From Agarivorans sp. Alg241-V36 (GTDB lineage Bacteria > Pseudomonadota > Gammaproteobacteria > Enterobacterales > Celerinatantimonadaceae), in contig NZ_UNRE01000002.1 in the NCBI RefSeq assembly GCF_900537085.1, positions 310,289-374,288 of the forward strand: DNA of 64,000 nt. The letters are read 5' to 3'. Position numbers and translations under genes: made by a program. The notes under the pieces are model-generated. The model made no database searches. It saw only the letters and a program-made list of their open reading frames with translations, and had not been told where the DNA came from. Of the stretch, positions 1-8,217 are shown one piece after another. The number at the start of each line of letters is the position of its first letter. Positions within the stretch are counted from its first letter, which is position 1.

Positions 1-127
1 TGAGCAACTTAATCAGCAGGGGGTTGAGTTTTCTTATTTGACCGCTGAGGGTGGGCATACTTGGCGTTATTGGAATAGTATTTCAGAACAAGTACTTAAG
101 CAGGTATCGTCGTTTTTTGCACGATAA
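1..127 (+). CDS. C-terminal end of an esterase-like alpha/beta hydrolase (partial)
   Basis: Only the last 41 codons are present, in the frame beginning at base 2 and ending with TAA at 125-127. The tail reads EGGHTWRYWNSISEQVL. This resembles the end of esterase D / acetyl-xylan-esterase type alpha/beta hydrolases, where the His of GGH-x-W is the catalytic-triad histidine. The rest of the enzyme, including the Ser nucleophile, lies outside the window, so substrate and localisation cannot be judged. A GC-rich hairpin follows directly. Confidence 0.6.
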   Translation, partial: EQLNQQGVEFSYLTAEGGHTWRYWNSISEQVLKQVSSFFAR

Positions 128-130
128 AAT

Positions 131-151
131 AAAAGGGGCCCTAAGGCCCCT
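131..151 (+). terminator. hairpin after the esterase gene
   Basis: AGGGGCC and GGCCCCT form a 7-bp stem with a four-base loop, starting 4 bases after the stop codon and preceded by an A-run. There is no strong T-run on the + strand. The A-run at 130-134 would give a U-run on the opposite strand, so it may also stop transcripts from the right. Confidence 0.6.
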
Positions 152-281
152 AATCGATTTATGCGTTTAGTACTATTGTTGTTTTGTAGGTGTAAACACC
201 TTTTTGTCAGTATAGACAAGTTGAGACAAAAGTAACTCACAATATGTTTATTTCAGGCGGTTTTTCTTAATACTGTGATCA

Positions 282-306
282 GTATACTACCCAAGTGGTA
301 GTATAC
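282..306. promoter_or_regulatory. perfect 10-bp inverted repeat, operator-like
   Basis: GTATACTACC and GGTAGTATAC are perfect inverted copies separated by 5 bases. The form resembles an operator for a dimeric repressor such as GntR or LacI. It lies between the 3' ends of two convergent genes, where no promoter is obvious. It could instead be a weak terminator stem or a leftover operator. Confidence 0.35.
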
Positions 307-354
307 CGTGGTAGAGCTTTTGCTCTATTCCTGTAAGTGCTTATTTTTAAAGCA

Positions 355-1338
355 CTAGAAGCGCTCAGGACCTGCAGGCTTGTTACCTAATATATCATCC
401 ACTTGTTGCCAAACTTGCTGGTTTAAACTGCCGCTGTTTTCTAGTGCTTGCAGGTTGTCTTCAAGCTGCTCTAGCTTAGACACACCCAAAATAACGCTGC
501 TTACATGAGGAGTGCGTAAGCACCAATTTAAGGCTAAGTGATGCAAAGGCATATCCAGTTGTTGGGCGAGTTGGTTTAGCTGAGCAATTTGTTCGAGTTT
601 GTTGTTTTCGCCAATTAGCATGTCGCGCAACCACTCATAACCTGGCAGGCTTAAACGGCTGTTCTCTGGAACACCATCTAGGTATTTTCCGGTAAGTAAG
701 CCGCTGGCGAGAGGTGAGAAAATAGTAGTGCCTAGTCCGGTTAATGAGTAAAGCGGTAAGTATTCAGCTTCTACTTTGTCGCGAACCATCATATTGTATT
801 GTGGTTGCTCCATCACCGGGGCGTGCAGGTTTTCGGCCTTGGCAACAGCCCATGCTTCAGTAATTTGTTGAGCGCTCCACTCAGACGTGCCCCAGTACAT
901 TACTTTACCTTGGCAGACCAGGTCATGCATGGCACGCACCGTTTCATAGATAGGCGTATCAATATCTGGGCGGTGGCAATAAAACAAATCTAAGTAATCT
1001 ACTCGTAATCTGGCTAGTGCAGCATGGCAGGCATCAAATACGTGCTTACGGCTTAAGCCTCGTTGGGTGGGCTTGTCGCCTCCCCAAAACACCTTGCTTG
1101 AAACTACAAAGCTGTCGCGTGACCAGCCTAGCTGTTCAATGGCTTGACCCATTAGGCGTTCGCTTTCGCCACTTTCGTAGCCTTCGGCATTGTCATAAAA
1201 GTTGATGCCGGCATCATAGGCGCGCGCCATGATTTGCTTGGCAGCTGATAAATCCACTTGTTTACCAAAAGTCACCCAAGAGCCTAATCCAAATTCACTA
1301 ACTTGCAGGCCACTGCGGCCAAGACGACGATATTGCAT
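355..1338 (-). CDS. aldo/keto reductase, Kv-beta/YghZ-like
   Basis: A 327-residue cytosolic NADPH-dependent aldo/keto reductase with full-length TIM-barrel organisation. The catalytic tetrad is visible: Asp49 and Tyr54 in YDNAEGY, Lys82 in SSKVFWGG, and His122 in FYCHRPD. The C-terminal ILGVSKLEQLEDNL segment is the usual NADPH-binding element. The WGTSEWSA and FSPLASGLLTGKY stretches are typical of the Kv-beta/YghZ (AKR14-like) group, which reduces aldehydes such as methylglyoxal. The physiological substrate here is unknown. A LysR gene is divergently transcribed from the 155-bp promoter region and probably regulates it (inference from arrangement). Confidence 0.88.
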   Translation of the reverse strand: MQYRRLGRSGLQVSEFGLGSWVTFGKQVDLSAAKQIMARAYDAGINFYDNAEGYESGESERLMGQAIEQLGWSRDSFVVSSKVFWGGDKPTQRGLSRKHVFDACHAALARLRVDYLDLFYCHRPDIDTPIYETVRAMHDLVCQGKVMYWGTSEWSAQQITEAWAVAKAENLHAPVMEQPQYNMMVRDKVEAEYLPLYSLTGLGTTIFSPLASGLLTGKYLDGVPENSRLSLPGYEWLRDMLIGENNKLEQIAQLNQLAQQLDMPLHHLALNWCLRTPHVSSVILGVSKLEQLEDNLQALENSGSLNQQVWQQVDDILGNKPAGPERF

Positions 1339-1493
1339 TTAACACCTACTTTAAGAGAGGAAATTAGCATCAGTATAGTGGGTAGATTAGGCAGGGAAAA
1401 AGAGCCTAGAAACAAAAATACTGTTTGATATAACATACAAACTTATTTTTTTGAGTATTATTGTTTACATGTGAGTGAGTAAATGGAACCAAG

Positions 1494-2390
1494 GTGTCTA
1501 AAAATCATAAGAAGCTAGAGCGTTTACTGCTGTTTTACGAAGTGGCCCAACACTTGAGCTTTTCTAAAGCGGCGGAACAGCTTGCCATTTCTCGTAGTTA
1601 TTTATCGCAGCAAATTCGTAGCCTAGAGCAAGATCTACAAACTCAACTGCTCATTCGCACTACTCGAAAAGTCCGCCTAACTACCGAAGGGCATAAGGTG
1701 TTTGCACAGGCGAAAACCATGCACCATGGCTTGCTCGACCTAGAGCGAGAACTTGAACACAGAGGTGATAAGGTAGCTGGTATATTGCGTTTAACCGCTC
1801 CTTCTGCCTTTGCCGATAGCTTCTTGGTGGATGTTTGTTATCAGTTCTCACAGCGTTACCCAGAAGTGAGTTTTGAAATTGATGTTGGTCATCACCTCGA
1901 GGATCTGCATGAGCGAAACTTTGACTTAGCAATAAGAGTTACCACCCAACCTCCAGAAAATATGGTAGCGCGTAAGTTAATGCCTTATTGCCATTGGGTA
2001 GTGGCTTCGCCAGATTATTTGGCAACTCATGGTGTGCCAACTCAACCCAGTGATTTAGCCAACTTGCAGTGTTTAGCATTTCCTAGCTGGCGAAATTGGC
2101 AGTTTGTAAAAGCGGGTAAAACCGAACAGTTCGAAGCCAAAGGGCAGTTTGCAGTAAATGATAATAATATTTTGATTAAGGCTGCGCTCAGTCATAAAGG
2201 AGTGATTAGGGTGCCCGAGCATTTGCTGTGGCAGTTAGTTAGCGAGGGGCGTTTGCAACGAGTGCTGAGTGATTACCAAGTAGAACAGCGACAAGTGTGG
2301 ATGCTTTATCCACCTAAAATTGAGCATTCTTCTCGATTACAACATTTTGTAACTTTTTTGCAGCACTACCTTAGTCAAGTTAGGCCTTAG
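1494..2390 (+). CDS. LysR-family transcriptional regulator
   Basis: A 298-residue LysR regulator. The N-terminal winged helix-turn-helix covers about residues 8-67 and includes LSFSKAAEQLAISRSYLSQQ and RTTRKVRLTTEG. It is followed by a periplasmic-binding-protein-like effector domain. The start is GTG: the nearby ATG at 1483 is out of frame and soon reaches a stop. The gene is divergent from the aldo/keto reductase, the classic LysR arrangement, so that gene is the first candidate target. The effector is unknown. Confidence 0.88.
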   Translation: MSKNHKKLERLLLFYEVAQHLSFSKAAEQLAISRSYLSQQIRSLEQDLQTQLLIRTTRKVRLTTEGHKVFAQAKTMHHGLLDLERELEHRGDKVAGILRLTAPSAFADSFLVDVCYQFSQRYPEVSFEIDVGHHLEDLHERNFDLAIRVTTQPPENMVARKLMPYCHWVVASPDYLATHGVPTQPSDLANLQCLAFPSWRNWQFVKAGKTEQFEAKGQFAVNDNNILIKAALSHKGVIRVPEHLLWQLVSEGRLQRVLSDYQVEQRQVWMLYPPKIEHSSRLQHFVTFLQHYLSQVRP

Positions 2391-2436
2391 TTACCCTTGC
2401 CTTCCTTGGCTTGATGATTGCTACCAAGAGATGCTC

Positions 2437-2736
2437 CTAACCCTGAAAGTTTAGGCCCATTTCTTTACATTGAGCTGCACCGTTGCAGTATAAGCTGTTG
2501 TATTGAGCGAGTGCTTTTTCACTGGTTACTTTTACTTGAGTCTGTTGGTTGATCTCTAAACATTGGCTAGCACCTTGGCAATAGTGTTGCGTAGGCGAGT
2601 CTTGAGTGCTTAGTTGAACTTGGCTGCTTCGATTAGCCTCTAAGCACTGGCTAGCGCCTTGGCAGTAGTTTTGAGCTTGAGCACCAGCTACGGTGAATAA
2701 AGTACTTAAAGCGATTACTTTTAGAAATGTTTTCAT
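2437..2736 (-). CDS. small secreted protein with three YCxGAxQCxE repeats
   Basis: A 99-residue protein with a clear signal peptide (MKTFLKVIALSTLFTVAGAQAQ, cleavage after AQA). The mature part has three copies of a Cys-x5-Cys motif: YCQGASQCLE, YCQGASQCLE and YCNGAAQCKE, spaced about 28 and 31 residues apart. Each could close a small disulphide loop in the periplasm or outside the cell. I do not recognise the family. Two tandem 14-base motifs lie 135-167 bp upstream of the start and may be regulatory. Confidence 0.7.
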   Translation of the reverse strand: MKTFLKVIALSTLFTVAGAQAQNYCQGASQCLEANRSSQVQLSTQDSPTQHYCQGASQCLEINQQTQVKVTSEKALAQYNSLYCNGAAQCKEMGLNFQG

Positions 2737-2869
2737 GGTGGCTTACCTTAATCGTGTTTGTGTTAATTCACGAGTACTTTAAGGCCCGTTGCCGAATCTG
2801 ATAAGTCGGGTTCTGATTTGTGTTTATCTTTTAGCTGTGGTAGGTGGGTGTTTTTTGAACAACGCTCTT

Positions 2870-2902
2870 GGGGAACAATATTCTAGAGGGGACAATATTC
2901 TT
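2870..2902. promoter_or_regulatory. tandem repeat of GGRACAATATTCT
   Basis: GGGGAACAATATTCT (2870-2884) and GGGGACAATATTCT (2888-2901) are direct repeats with an 17-18-bp period. Each contains the AATATT palindrome. They lie upstream of the small secreted-protein gene on the minus strand and downstream of rnr, so they may be operator sites for the former. Confidence 0.35.
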
Positions 2903-2909
2903 TAAGGAG

Positions 2910-2941
2910 CAATGGTTTTGAGGCACTTCTCAAAACCATTG
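2910..2941 (-). terminator. 13-bp perfect stem downstream of rnr
   Basis: CAATGGTTTTGAG and CTCAAAACCATTG are perfect inverted copies around a 6-base loop, 12 bases after the rnr stop. There is no good U-tract on the minus strand. It may be an RNA 3'-end stabiliser rather than a strict intrinsic terminator. Confidence 0.55.
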
Positions 2942-2953
2942 TTGTATGAAGGT

Positions 2954-5242
2954 TTAAGCGACGTTTTTGTTTACGCTTTTATTGCTTTGCTTTAATACAA
3001 ACTCAATTTTACGTTGTTCCATATCAACCCGAGCAATGGTGACCGAGATGGCTTGGCCAATGCCATAGCTTTTACGGCTGTTCTCACCGGTTAAACGCTG
3101 CTTGTTGGCATCGTAATGGTAAAAATCGCCTTTTAACGCTGAGATATGAATGCTGCCTTCAACCTGAGTGGCGGGTAACTCCACAAACAAACCAAAGCCG
3201 TTTAGGCCACTTACTATGCCTTCAAAACTCTCACCCACTCGGTCTTGCATGTATTCACATTTAAGCCAAGCGTCTACATCCCAACTGGCTTCGTCGGCGC
3301 GACGCGATACTAATGAACAATGGTCGGCCAACATCAGCATTTGCGCTGTGTCGTAAGGATAACTTTGTTCAATGGCTAGTGGGGTAGCGCCTTTAAGGCG
3401 CTGTACCGGATCAAAACCCTTACCACTAAGGCTTTTAAGCGCACGCTTCATGATGCCGCCAGACTCTTTGCTACGAATGATTGAGCGAATAGCGCGATGC
3501 ACTAGCAGGTCAGGGTAGCGACGAATCGGCGAAGTGAAGTGGGCGTAAGCATCAAAGGCTAGGCCAAAGTGTCCTTCATTTTCTGGAGTGTACACCGCTT
3601 GGCTCATTGAGCGCAGCATAATGGTTTGAATAATGCTGGCGTCGTCTCGCTCACTTATGCTGCTTAATAGCTGGTTATAATCTGCTGGGCTAGGCTTGTC
3701 GCCACCGCCTAAGTTCAAACCTAGCTCGCCCAAGAAGCTACGTAATGCGTTGAGCTTTTTCTCTTTTGGCCCACGGTGCACTCGATATAAGGCAGGAATG
3801 TTTAACTGCTCAAGAAAACGAGCGGTTGCTACGTTGGCACACAGCATACATTCTTCAATCAGCTTGTGAGCGTCGTTACGTACCAGTGGCACTATACGCT
3901 CAATTTTACGTTGTTCATTAAACTCAAACTGGCTTTCGTTAGTTTCAAAGTCAATAGCGCCACGTTTGGCACGGGCGACTTTCAACACTTGATATAAGTT
4001 ATGTAGCTGCTGCAATTGCGGCAATACTTCGTCAAATTGCTCAGAGAGTTGCTTTCCTTCGCTGCTATTTGCGTCTTCTAGCATGGCGCCTACTTGGGTA
4101 TAAGTAAGGCGAGCATGCGAGTGAATAAGCCCTTCACAAAACTGAAAACTAGCCAGCTCACCGGCGTTGTTTATGGTCATGTCACACACCATTACCAAGC
4201 GATCAACGTGCGGATTTAGCGAGCACAAACCGTTAGAAATCGCCTCTGGCAGCATCGGAACCACGTGCCCAGGAAAGTACACCGAGGTGCCGCGCTTTTG
4301 CGCTTCTATATCTAAGGCACTGTTTGGCTGGATGTAGTGTGATACATCGGCAATCGCTACGAGTAAGCGCCAGTTGCCATTGCTTAGAGGTTCAGCATAT
4401 ACAGCGTCGTCAAAGTCTTTAGCATCTTCACCATCAATCGTTACAAACGGCGTTGCGGTGAAATCTACCCGGTGCAGCTTATCTTGCGCGGCTACTTCTG
4501 GGGCTAAAGCTTTAGCTTGTGCTAGGGCTTCTTCTGGCCATTCAAAAGGAATATCGTGGCTGCGGATCGCAAGGTTGATTTCCATGCCCGGCGCCATAGG
4601 GTCGCCAATAACTTCACTGATATGAGCAATGGCATTGTTACGTTTATGCGGGTAGCTGATTAGCTCGGCTGTAACGTATTGGCCATGCTTTGCACCTAAG
4701 GTTTTCTCAGCTGGTATTTCAATGGTTTGGCTAATTTTTTGGTTGTCTGGCTGCAGGCTAAAGTGGCCATTGCTTTCAACCAGCTTGCCAATGATTTGCT
4801 GGGTATTTTTTTCCAGTATTTTAATCACTCGCGCTTCTTCACGACCGCGATTGTTAAAGCCATTTGGCAAGGCTTGGATTAGGTCACCATCAAACACTTT
4901 GCTCATTTGCGAGCTATGCAGCACAAAATCTGTGTCGTAGCCTTGGCACTTTAAAAAGCCAAAACCTTCGCGGTGGCCGATAACTGTGCCCACTAAGTAT
5001 TCGCTTTCGTCTACTGGCCAGTAGTTACGTTTACGGTCGCTGTGCAGTTGGCCATCGCGGCTCATGGCAATTAAGCGGCGGCGCAAGGCTTCTAAGTCGT
5101 TTTCACTATCTAGGTTTAAAGCTACGGCTATTTGTTCGCGATTAAGGGCTTGGCCTTGTTGATCGAGCAGCGCAATAATCGCGTCGCGATCAGGAATGGG
5201 ATTAGCATATTGTTGCTCATTAGAGCTTGAGTGTTTACTCAT
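2954..5242 (-). CDS. rnr: ribonuclease R
   Basis: A 762-residue 3'-5' exoribonuclease that degrades structured RNA. The order is an N-terminal winged helix (about 15-75), cold-shock/OB domains (about 80-230), the RNB catalytic domain (about 255-590), a C-terminal S1 domain (about 650-735) and a short basic tail. The RNB motif FVTIDGEDAKDFDDAV has the metal-binding Asp270, Asp276, Asp278 and Asp279, matching the E. coli RNase R quartet with a two-residue shift. In many relatives rlmB follows rnr. Here the gene stands alone, followed by a hairpin and the small secreted-protein gene. Confidence 0.96.
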   Translation of the reverse strand: MSKHSSSNEQQYANPIPDRDAIIALLDQQGQALNREQIAVALNLDSENDLEALRRRLIAMSRDGQLHSDRKRNYWPVDESEYLVGTVIGHREGFGFLKCQGYDTDFVLHSSQMSKVFDGDLIQALPNGFNNRGREEARVIKILEKNTQQIIGKLVESNGHFSLQPDNQKISQTIEIPAEKTLGAKHGQYVTAELISYPHKRNNAIAHISEVIGDPMAPGMEINLAIRSHDIPFEWPEEALAQAKALAPEVAAQDKLHRVDFTATPFVTIDGEDAKDFDDAVYAEPLSNGNWRLLVAIADVSHYIQPNSALDIEAQKRGTSVYFPGHVVPMLPEAISNGLCSLNPHVDRLVMVCDMTINNAGELASFQFCEGLIHSHARLTYTQVGAMLEDANSSEGKQLSEQFDEVLPQLQQLHNLYQVLKVARAKRGAIDFETNESQFEFNEQRKIERIVPLVRNDAHKLIEECMLCANVATARFLEQLNIPALYRVHRGPKEKKLNALRSFLGELGLNLGGGDKPSPADYNQLLSSISERDDASIIQTIMLRSMSQAVYTPENEGHFGLAFDAYAHFTSPIRRYPDLLVHRAIRSIIRSKESGGIMKRALKSLSGKGFDPVQRLKGATPLAIEQSYPYDTAQMLMLADHCSLVSRRADEASWDVDAWLKCEYMQDRVGESFEGIVSGLNGFGLFVELPATQVEGSIHISALKGDFYHYDANKQRLTGENSRKSYGIGQAISVTIARVDMEQRKIEFVLKQSNKSVNKNVA

Positions 5243-5645
5243 AGTTATTGTTCTCTGTTAGTAGGGCCAATAACCTTGCTCTAGGGAAATCATGAAATGT
5301 TTTAAGTATGCAGTTCAGATATAACTCTCAAGGTTGTTAGGCCTGTGCGCTTGCTGTTAAAGCAAGACGCTAAAATTTGTTACTTGCTCACGCCATTAAT
5401 TGGCCTTGCAAGTTGTGTTGTTGGTCTGACTTATAAGCTGCTTATGTGACACTTAGATGACAGACAATCATATAGTTGCCTAATGGCAAGATTGGAAAAA
5501 CAAGCTTGAATTTAAAACGACGAAACGAAGGTTAGAGGAAGGCAACCTTAAAGCGGAGTTCAAAAAATAGACTGAATTTCTAATGGCCGCCACTTTATAG
5601 ACTTGTGGCGGAAAGTCAACTTTTGTCGCTTTGAGGGTTTATCGC
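5243..5645. other. 403-bp intergenic region upstream of rnr
   Basis: No convincing ORF. It must hold the rnr promoter on the minus strand. A 7-bp GC-rich stem (CCGCCAC / GTGGCGG, 5587-5611, 11-base loop) sits just downstream of yjjX and may end its transcript or that of an unannotated small RNA. I could not identify a known RNA family. Confidence 0.4.
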
Positions 5646-6188
5646 TTATTGCTGATACAGGCTCGGGTGAGCAAATTGCACCAGCGCTAGCAGCATGGCA
5701 TGTACGTAATTATCCTCGCGGGTGGCTAAGCCATTGGTGAGCAAACCAATGGCACCGCCTTTTTGCTTAATATTTTGAGTATTAAACAGTTTGTCCATTA
5801 GCGGGCCAAGTTCTTCACCTTGCTCTAGAGCCTGATAAACGCTGGGTGGAAGGGGCATGTTAGCGCCGCGCCCAACCGATAGTTGCTGCTGATTGGCAAT
5901 GGCCACGTAGGCAAATGTGGCGGGACCATCTTCAAACATATCAACACCGCCTTCAATGGCGGCGTAAAAATCAGCGGTTTGTTGCTGCTGGCAGTAGCGC
6001 AGGCGATTTACTGCGCCATCGCGAGTTTGTTGGCTGGTCATTGGTTGCTCGGGTACTTGAGAGGGAGCATCAATGCCTTGGCAGTCAATCTCAGCATTGG
6101 GGTAATACATCGCAAGGGCTTTAGCTACTGCTCGCACTTTTACTGGGTTGCGCGAGCCCACCACTGCTTTCATTCTTTGCTCTGACAT
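5646..6188 (-). CDS. yjjX: inosine/xanthosine triphosphatase (YjjX, DUF84)
   Basis: A 180-residue house-cleaning phosphatase that hydrolyses non-canonical purine triphosphates (ITP, XTP). The N-terminal VVGSRNPVKVRAV, the central YAAIEGGV and the C-terminal GGAIGLLTNGLATRE are diagnostic of the YjjX/DUF84 family. Length matches the family. It could be expressed with the minus-strand reductase gene that lies 60 bases upstream. Confidence 0.93.
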   Translation of the reverse strand: MSEQRMKAVVGSRNPVKVRAVAKALAMYYPNAEIDCQGIDAPSQVPEQPMTSQQTRDGAVNRLRYCQQQQTADFYAAIEGGVDMFEDGPATFAYVAIANQQQLSVGRGANMPLPPSVYQALEQGEELGPLMDKLFNTQNIKQKGGAIGLLTNGLATREDNYVHAMLLALVQFAHPSLYQQ

Positions 6189-6248
6189 ATTTACTGTTCT
6201 TCAATTTTGTTTGGAAAAGACTAAGCCCTGATTAAGTGCGTGGCCAAG

Positions 6249-6995
6249 TTATACAGCCAATTGCTCGGCAATGCTGCCACAGGCTACGCGTGGGTCGATA
6301 ATTCGGCCATCTCGCTGTGGAACGGTGCCGGGGCGAACGTCCCAGTTCAACTGATATTTTTGATTGATCATTTGCACCAACTGGTAGAAAGACAAACCCT
6401 GTTCGTTTCCGCCTACATGATAAATCCCCGGTTTGGCCTGTTGAGCTAAAGCGACTAAACACTGCATGCTATGTTCTACAAAGGCCACTGCTGGCAGCCA
6501 TTCGGTGCTAGCAGCCAAGTAACCCTTTTCAGCATGCATATCTCTAACGTGGGTGAGTAGGTTGTCTTGCTCAAAGTTATCGAACATTTGCCAGCCTAGG
6601 CGAGCAATAATGATATTGGGGTTAGCGGCAAGGGCAGCCTGTTCGCAGCTTATTTTGTATAGCCCATAGTCATTTACCGCATCGGCGGGATGTTCTGGCG
6701 TGAATGGGCCGGTGCTTTCTGGGTTAAAAACACTTTCGGTACTGGTGAACAGCATAGGAATATTTTGCTCACCAGCAATCTCGGCTAAACAAGCCAGCCA
6801 CTCTTCAGGGCCGGTGGCTAGGTGAAATATTGCGTCGATATGGTTGCCGCGAATATAACCTAGCTGCTGAGCGCGGTTGTTAATGTCTAGCTCTTGGCGA
6901 TTAAAACCATGTACTGCAATGCCTTGCTTTTCTAGCGCTTGTTTTAGGTAAGGGGCAAGTCGGCCATTTAGGCCGGTGACTAATACGTTTTGCAT
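6249..6995 (-). CDS. RmlD-like NAD(P)-dependent sugar-nucleotide reductase
   Basis: A 248-residue short-chain dehydrogenase of the extended/RmlD type. The Rossmann start is VLVTGLNGRLAPYL (TGxxGRL, residues 4-17). The catalytic pair is in YGLYKISCE (Tyr-x3-Lys). RmlD makes dTDP-rhamnose, but no other rhamnose genes are nearby and the protein is shorter than usual (about 290), so the substrate is uncertain. The next gene downstream is yjjX on the same strand, 60 bp away. Confidence 0.75.
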   Translation of the reverse strand: MQNVLVTGLNGRLAPYLKQALEKQGIAVHGFNRQELDINNRAQQLGYIRGNHIDAIFHLATGPEEWLACLAEIAGEQNIPMLFTSTESVFNPESTGPFTPEHPADAVNDYGLYKISCEQAALAANPNIIIARLGWQMFDNFEQDNLLTHVRDMHAEKGYLAASTEWLPAVAFVEHSMQCLVALAQQAKPGIYHVGGNEQGLSFYQLVQMINQKYQLNWDVRPGTVPQRDGRIIDPRVACGSIAEQLAV

Positions 6996-7069
6996 TGCAT
7001 AATCTCATCACTTTCTAAGAAGTGGCTATTATGCGGTTAGATGGCGTTAAGCGCTAGAGTAGGGCAAAT

Positions 7070-7420
7070 TTAGTTAGCCAGTATTTGTTCTACTTTGTCT
7101 TCTTGTAGCCAGCTAATACAGTAGCGAATGGAGCCAGACGGTGGAATGTTTTTAGCGCCAGCTTCTGCTTCGGCGTATACCGCTTCAAAGTGTTCGGTGG
7201 GTAATACGCTGTACTGGTAGAACACTTCCATTTCTTCGCGTAAGCCATTTAGCGTTGCCGCTGGAGTAGGATCAATTTTAGCTTGAATGTGGTACATGCA
7301 AGCAGCAAAGGCGTAGTTTTTAAGCGCAGGAAGCTCTGAACTATCTATGCTTTCATTGGCCACACTGGCATGAGAACTAAGTAAAATAACAGCGGCACTA
7401 ACTATGTGTTTCAATTTCAT
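7070..7420 (-). CDS. small periplasmic protein, possibly Tai4/Rap-like T6SS immunity protein
   Basis: A 116-residue protein with a signal peptide (about residues 1-22, MKLKHIVSAAVILLSSHASVANE). The mature part has two cysteines, in YAFAACMYHI and IRYCISWLQ. The pattern LKNYAFAAC near the N-terminus and C-x-SW-x4-VEQIL at the C-terminus resembles periplasmic Tai4/Rap-type amidase immunity proteins of type VI secretion systems. That is an impression of similarity only. No amidase effector or T6SS gene is nearby, so it would be an orphan. It could equally be an unrelated helical periplasmic protein. Confidence 0.4.
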   Translation of the reverse strand: MKLKHIVSAAVILLSSHASVANESIDSSELPALKNYAFAACMYHIQAKIDPTPAATLNGLREEMEVFYQYSVLPTEHFEAVYAEAEAGAKNIPPSGSIRYCISWLQEDKVEQILAN

Positions 7421-7875
7421 TGTTACCTTATATATCTAATAGCAATTGCCGTTAAATATGATTTAAATCCATTTACAGTGGCACAAAAATTATCCCAAGC
7501 AATGATACTTGTCAAACTAACAAATTTAGTTTTTAGGCTTGAAATTAATATTTAATTTGTCATGTAAAATTTTAGATTTAAGGTTTGTTAATAAACATGA
7601 TTATTTAGAAGCTGATTATTAACATTAAGGTTATATTATGAAATCGTTTACTTAGACTTTTCTTTAATTGTCTGAATTTTAAAGATTTATGTTTAAAGTA
7701 TGATATTTAGCTGCTTTTCGTGAAACTTGTGCAAATAATAGCCGCTTAAACCTAAGGATAAATAAAAATAACCCTCTGTTGAAATCGATGTCATTTTTAT
7801 TATTAACTGATTGGTTAATTAAATTTCTGATACTCAAGAAGTGAAAACCCTGTCATTTCTACTTCTGCTTTATAT

Positions 7876-7891
7876 TGTGAGTTTTTTCACA
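7876..7891 (+). promoter_or_regulatory. CRP (cAMP receptor protein) binding site
   Basis: TGTGA-GTTTTT-TCACA is an exact match to the CRP consensus TGTGA-N6-TCACA, with AT-rich flanks. It lies about 20 bp upstream of the -35-like element and about 88 bp upstream of the ATG at 7972, a distance typical of class I activation. Activation itself is inferred. Confidence 0.7.
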
Positions 7892-7904
7892 AAACTGTCG
7901 CAGA

Positions 7905-7932
7905 TTGCACTGGAGAAAATTGCTGGTATAAA
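7905..7932 (+). promoter_or_regulatory. sigma-70-like promoter
   Basis: TTGCAC (7905-7910), a 16-base spacer and TATAAA (7927-7932) make a good promoter for the small exported protein. The predicted start near 7939 leaves a 5' leader of about 33 bases containing the GAGAAG ribosome-binding site. Confidence 0.55.
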
Positions 7933-7971
7933 ACGCAGAAATGACTTTTATCAATAATTGTGAGAAGAAAA

Positions 7972-8193
7972 ATGCGTAATGTTTTAATCAGTTCAGCTGC
8001 ACTTGTGTTCGGTTTAGGTCTTAGCTTAACAACTATTGCTGCTGAACAACCAAGCAGCAAGCCAGCACTTAGCGAATTCGATAAAAATGCAGAGTATTAC
8101 AATAAAAGCCTAGTTAAAGATGGTTACCGCTTTGGTTGCCGTGTGCATGATGACAATGGCAAATGCACAAAGCTACGGTGGAAGAAACTGTAG
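7972..8193 (+). CDS. small exported protein of unknown function
   Basis: A 73-residue protein. ATG 7972 is preferred over the upstream GTG 7960 because GAGAAG sits 6-11 bases upstream of it. Residues 1-23 form a signal peptide (MRNVLISSAALVFGLGLSLTTIAA). The mature part is about 50 residues, basic at the end, with a Cys pair in GCRVHDDNGKC that could form a disulphide loop. I do not recognise a family. The CRP site and promoter upstream suggest catabolite-controlled expression. Confidence 0.7.
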   Translation: MRNVLISSAALVFGLGLSLTTIAAEQPSSKPALSEFDKNAEYYNKSLVKDGYRFGCRVHDDNGKCTKLRWKKL

Positions 8194-8217
8194 TAACAGC
8201 TTGGCGAGTTTAAACCT

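Larger units (their letters stand above)
7421..7971. other. 551-bp AT-rich intergenic region
   Basis: Strongly AT-rich and without a supported ORF. It separates two divergent small exported-protein genes. The right end carries a consensus CRP site and a sigma-70-like promoter for the + strand gene. The left end must hold the promoter of the minus gene. High AT content is compatible with H-NS-type silencing, but that is speculation. Confidence 0.5.

Noticed and set aside
5466-5611. possible small RNA gene between rnr and yjjX
   Set aside because: Two short stems are present but neither a promoter nor a terminator run gives it enough support.
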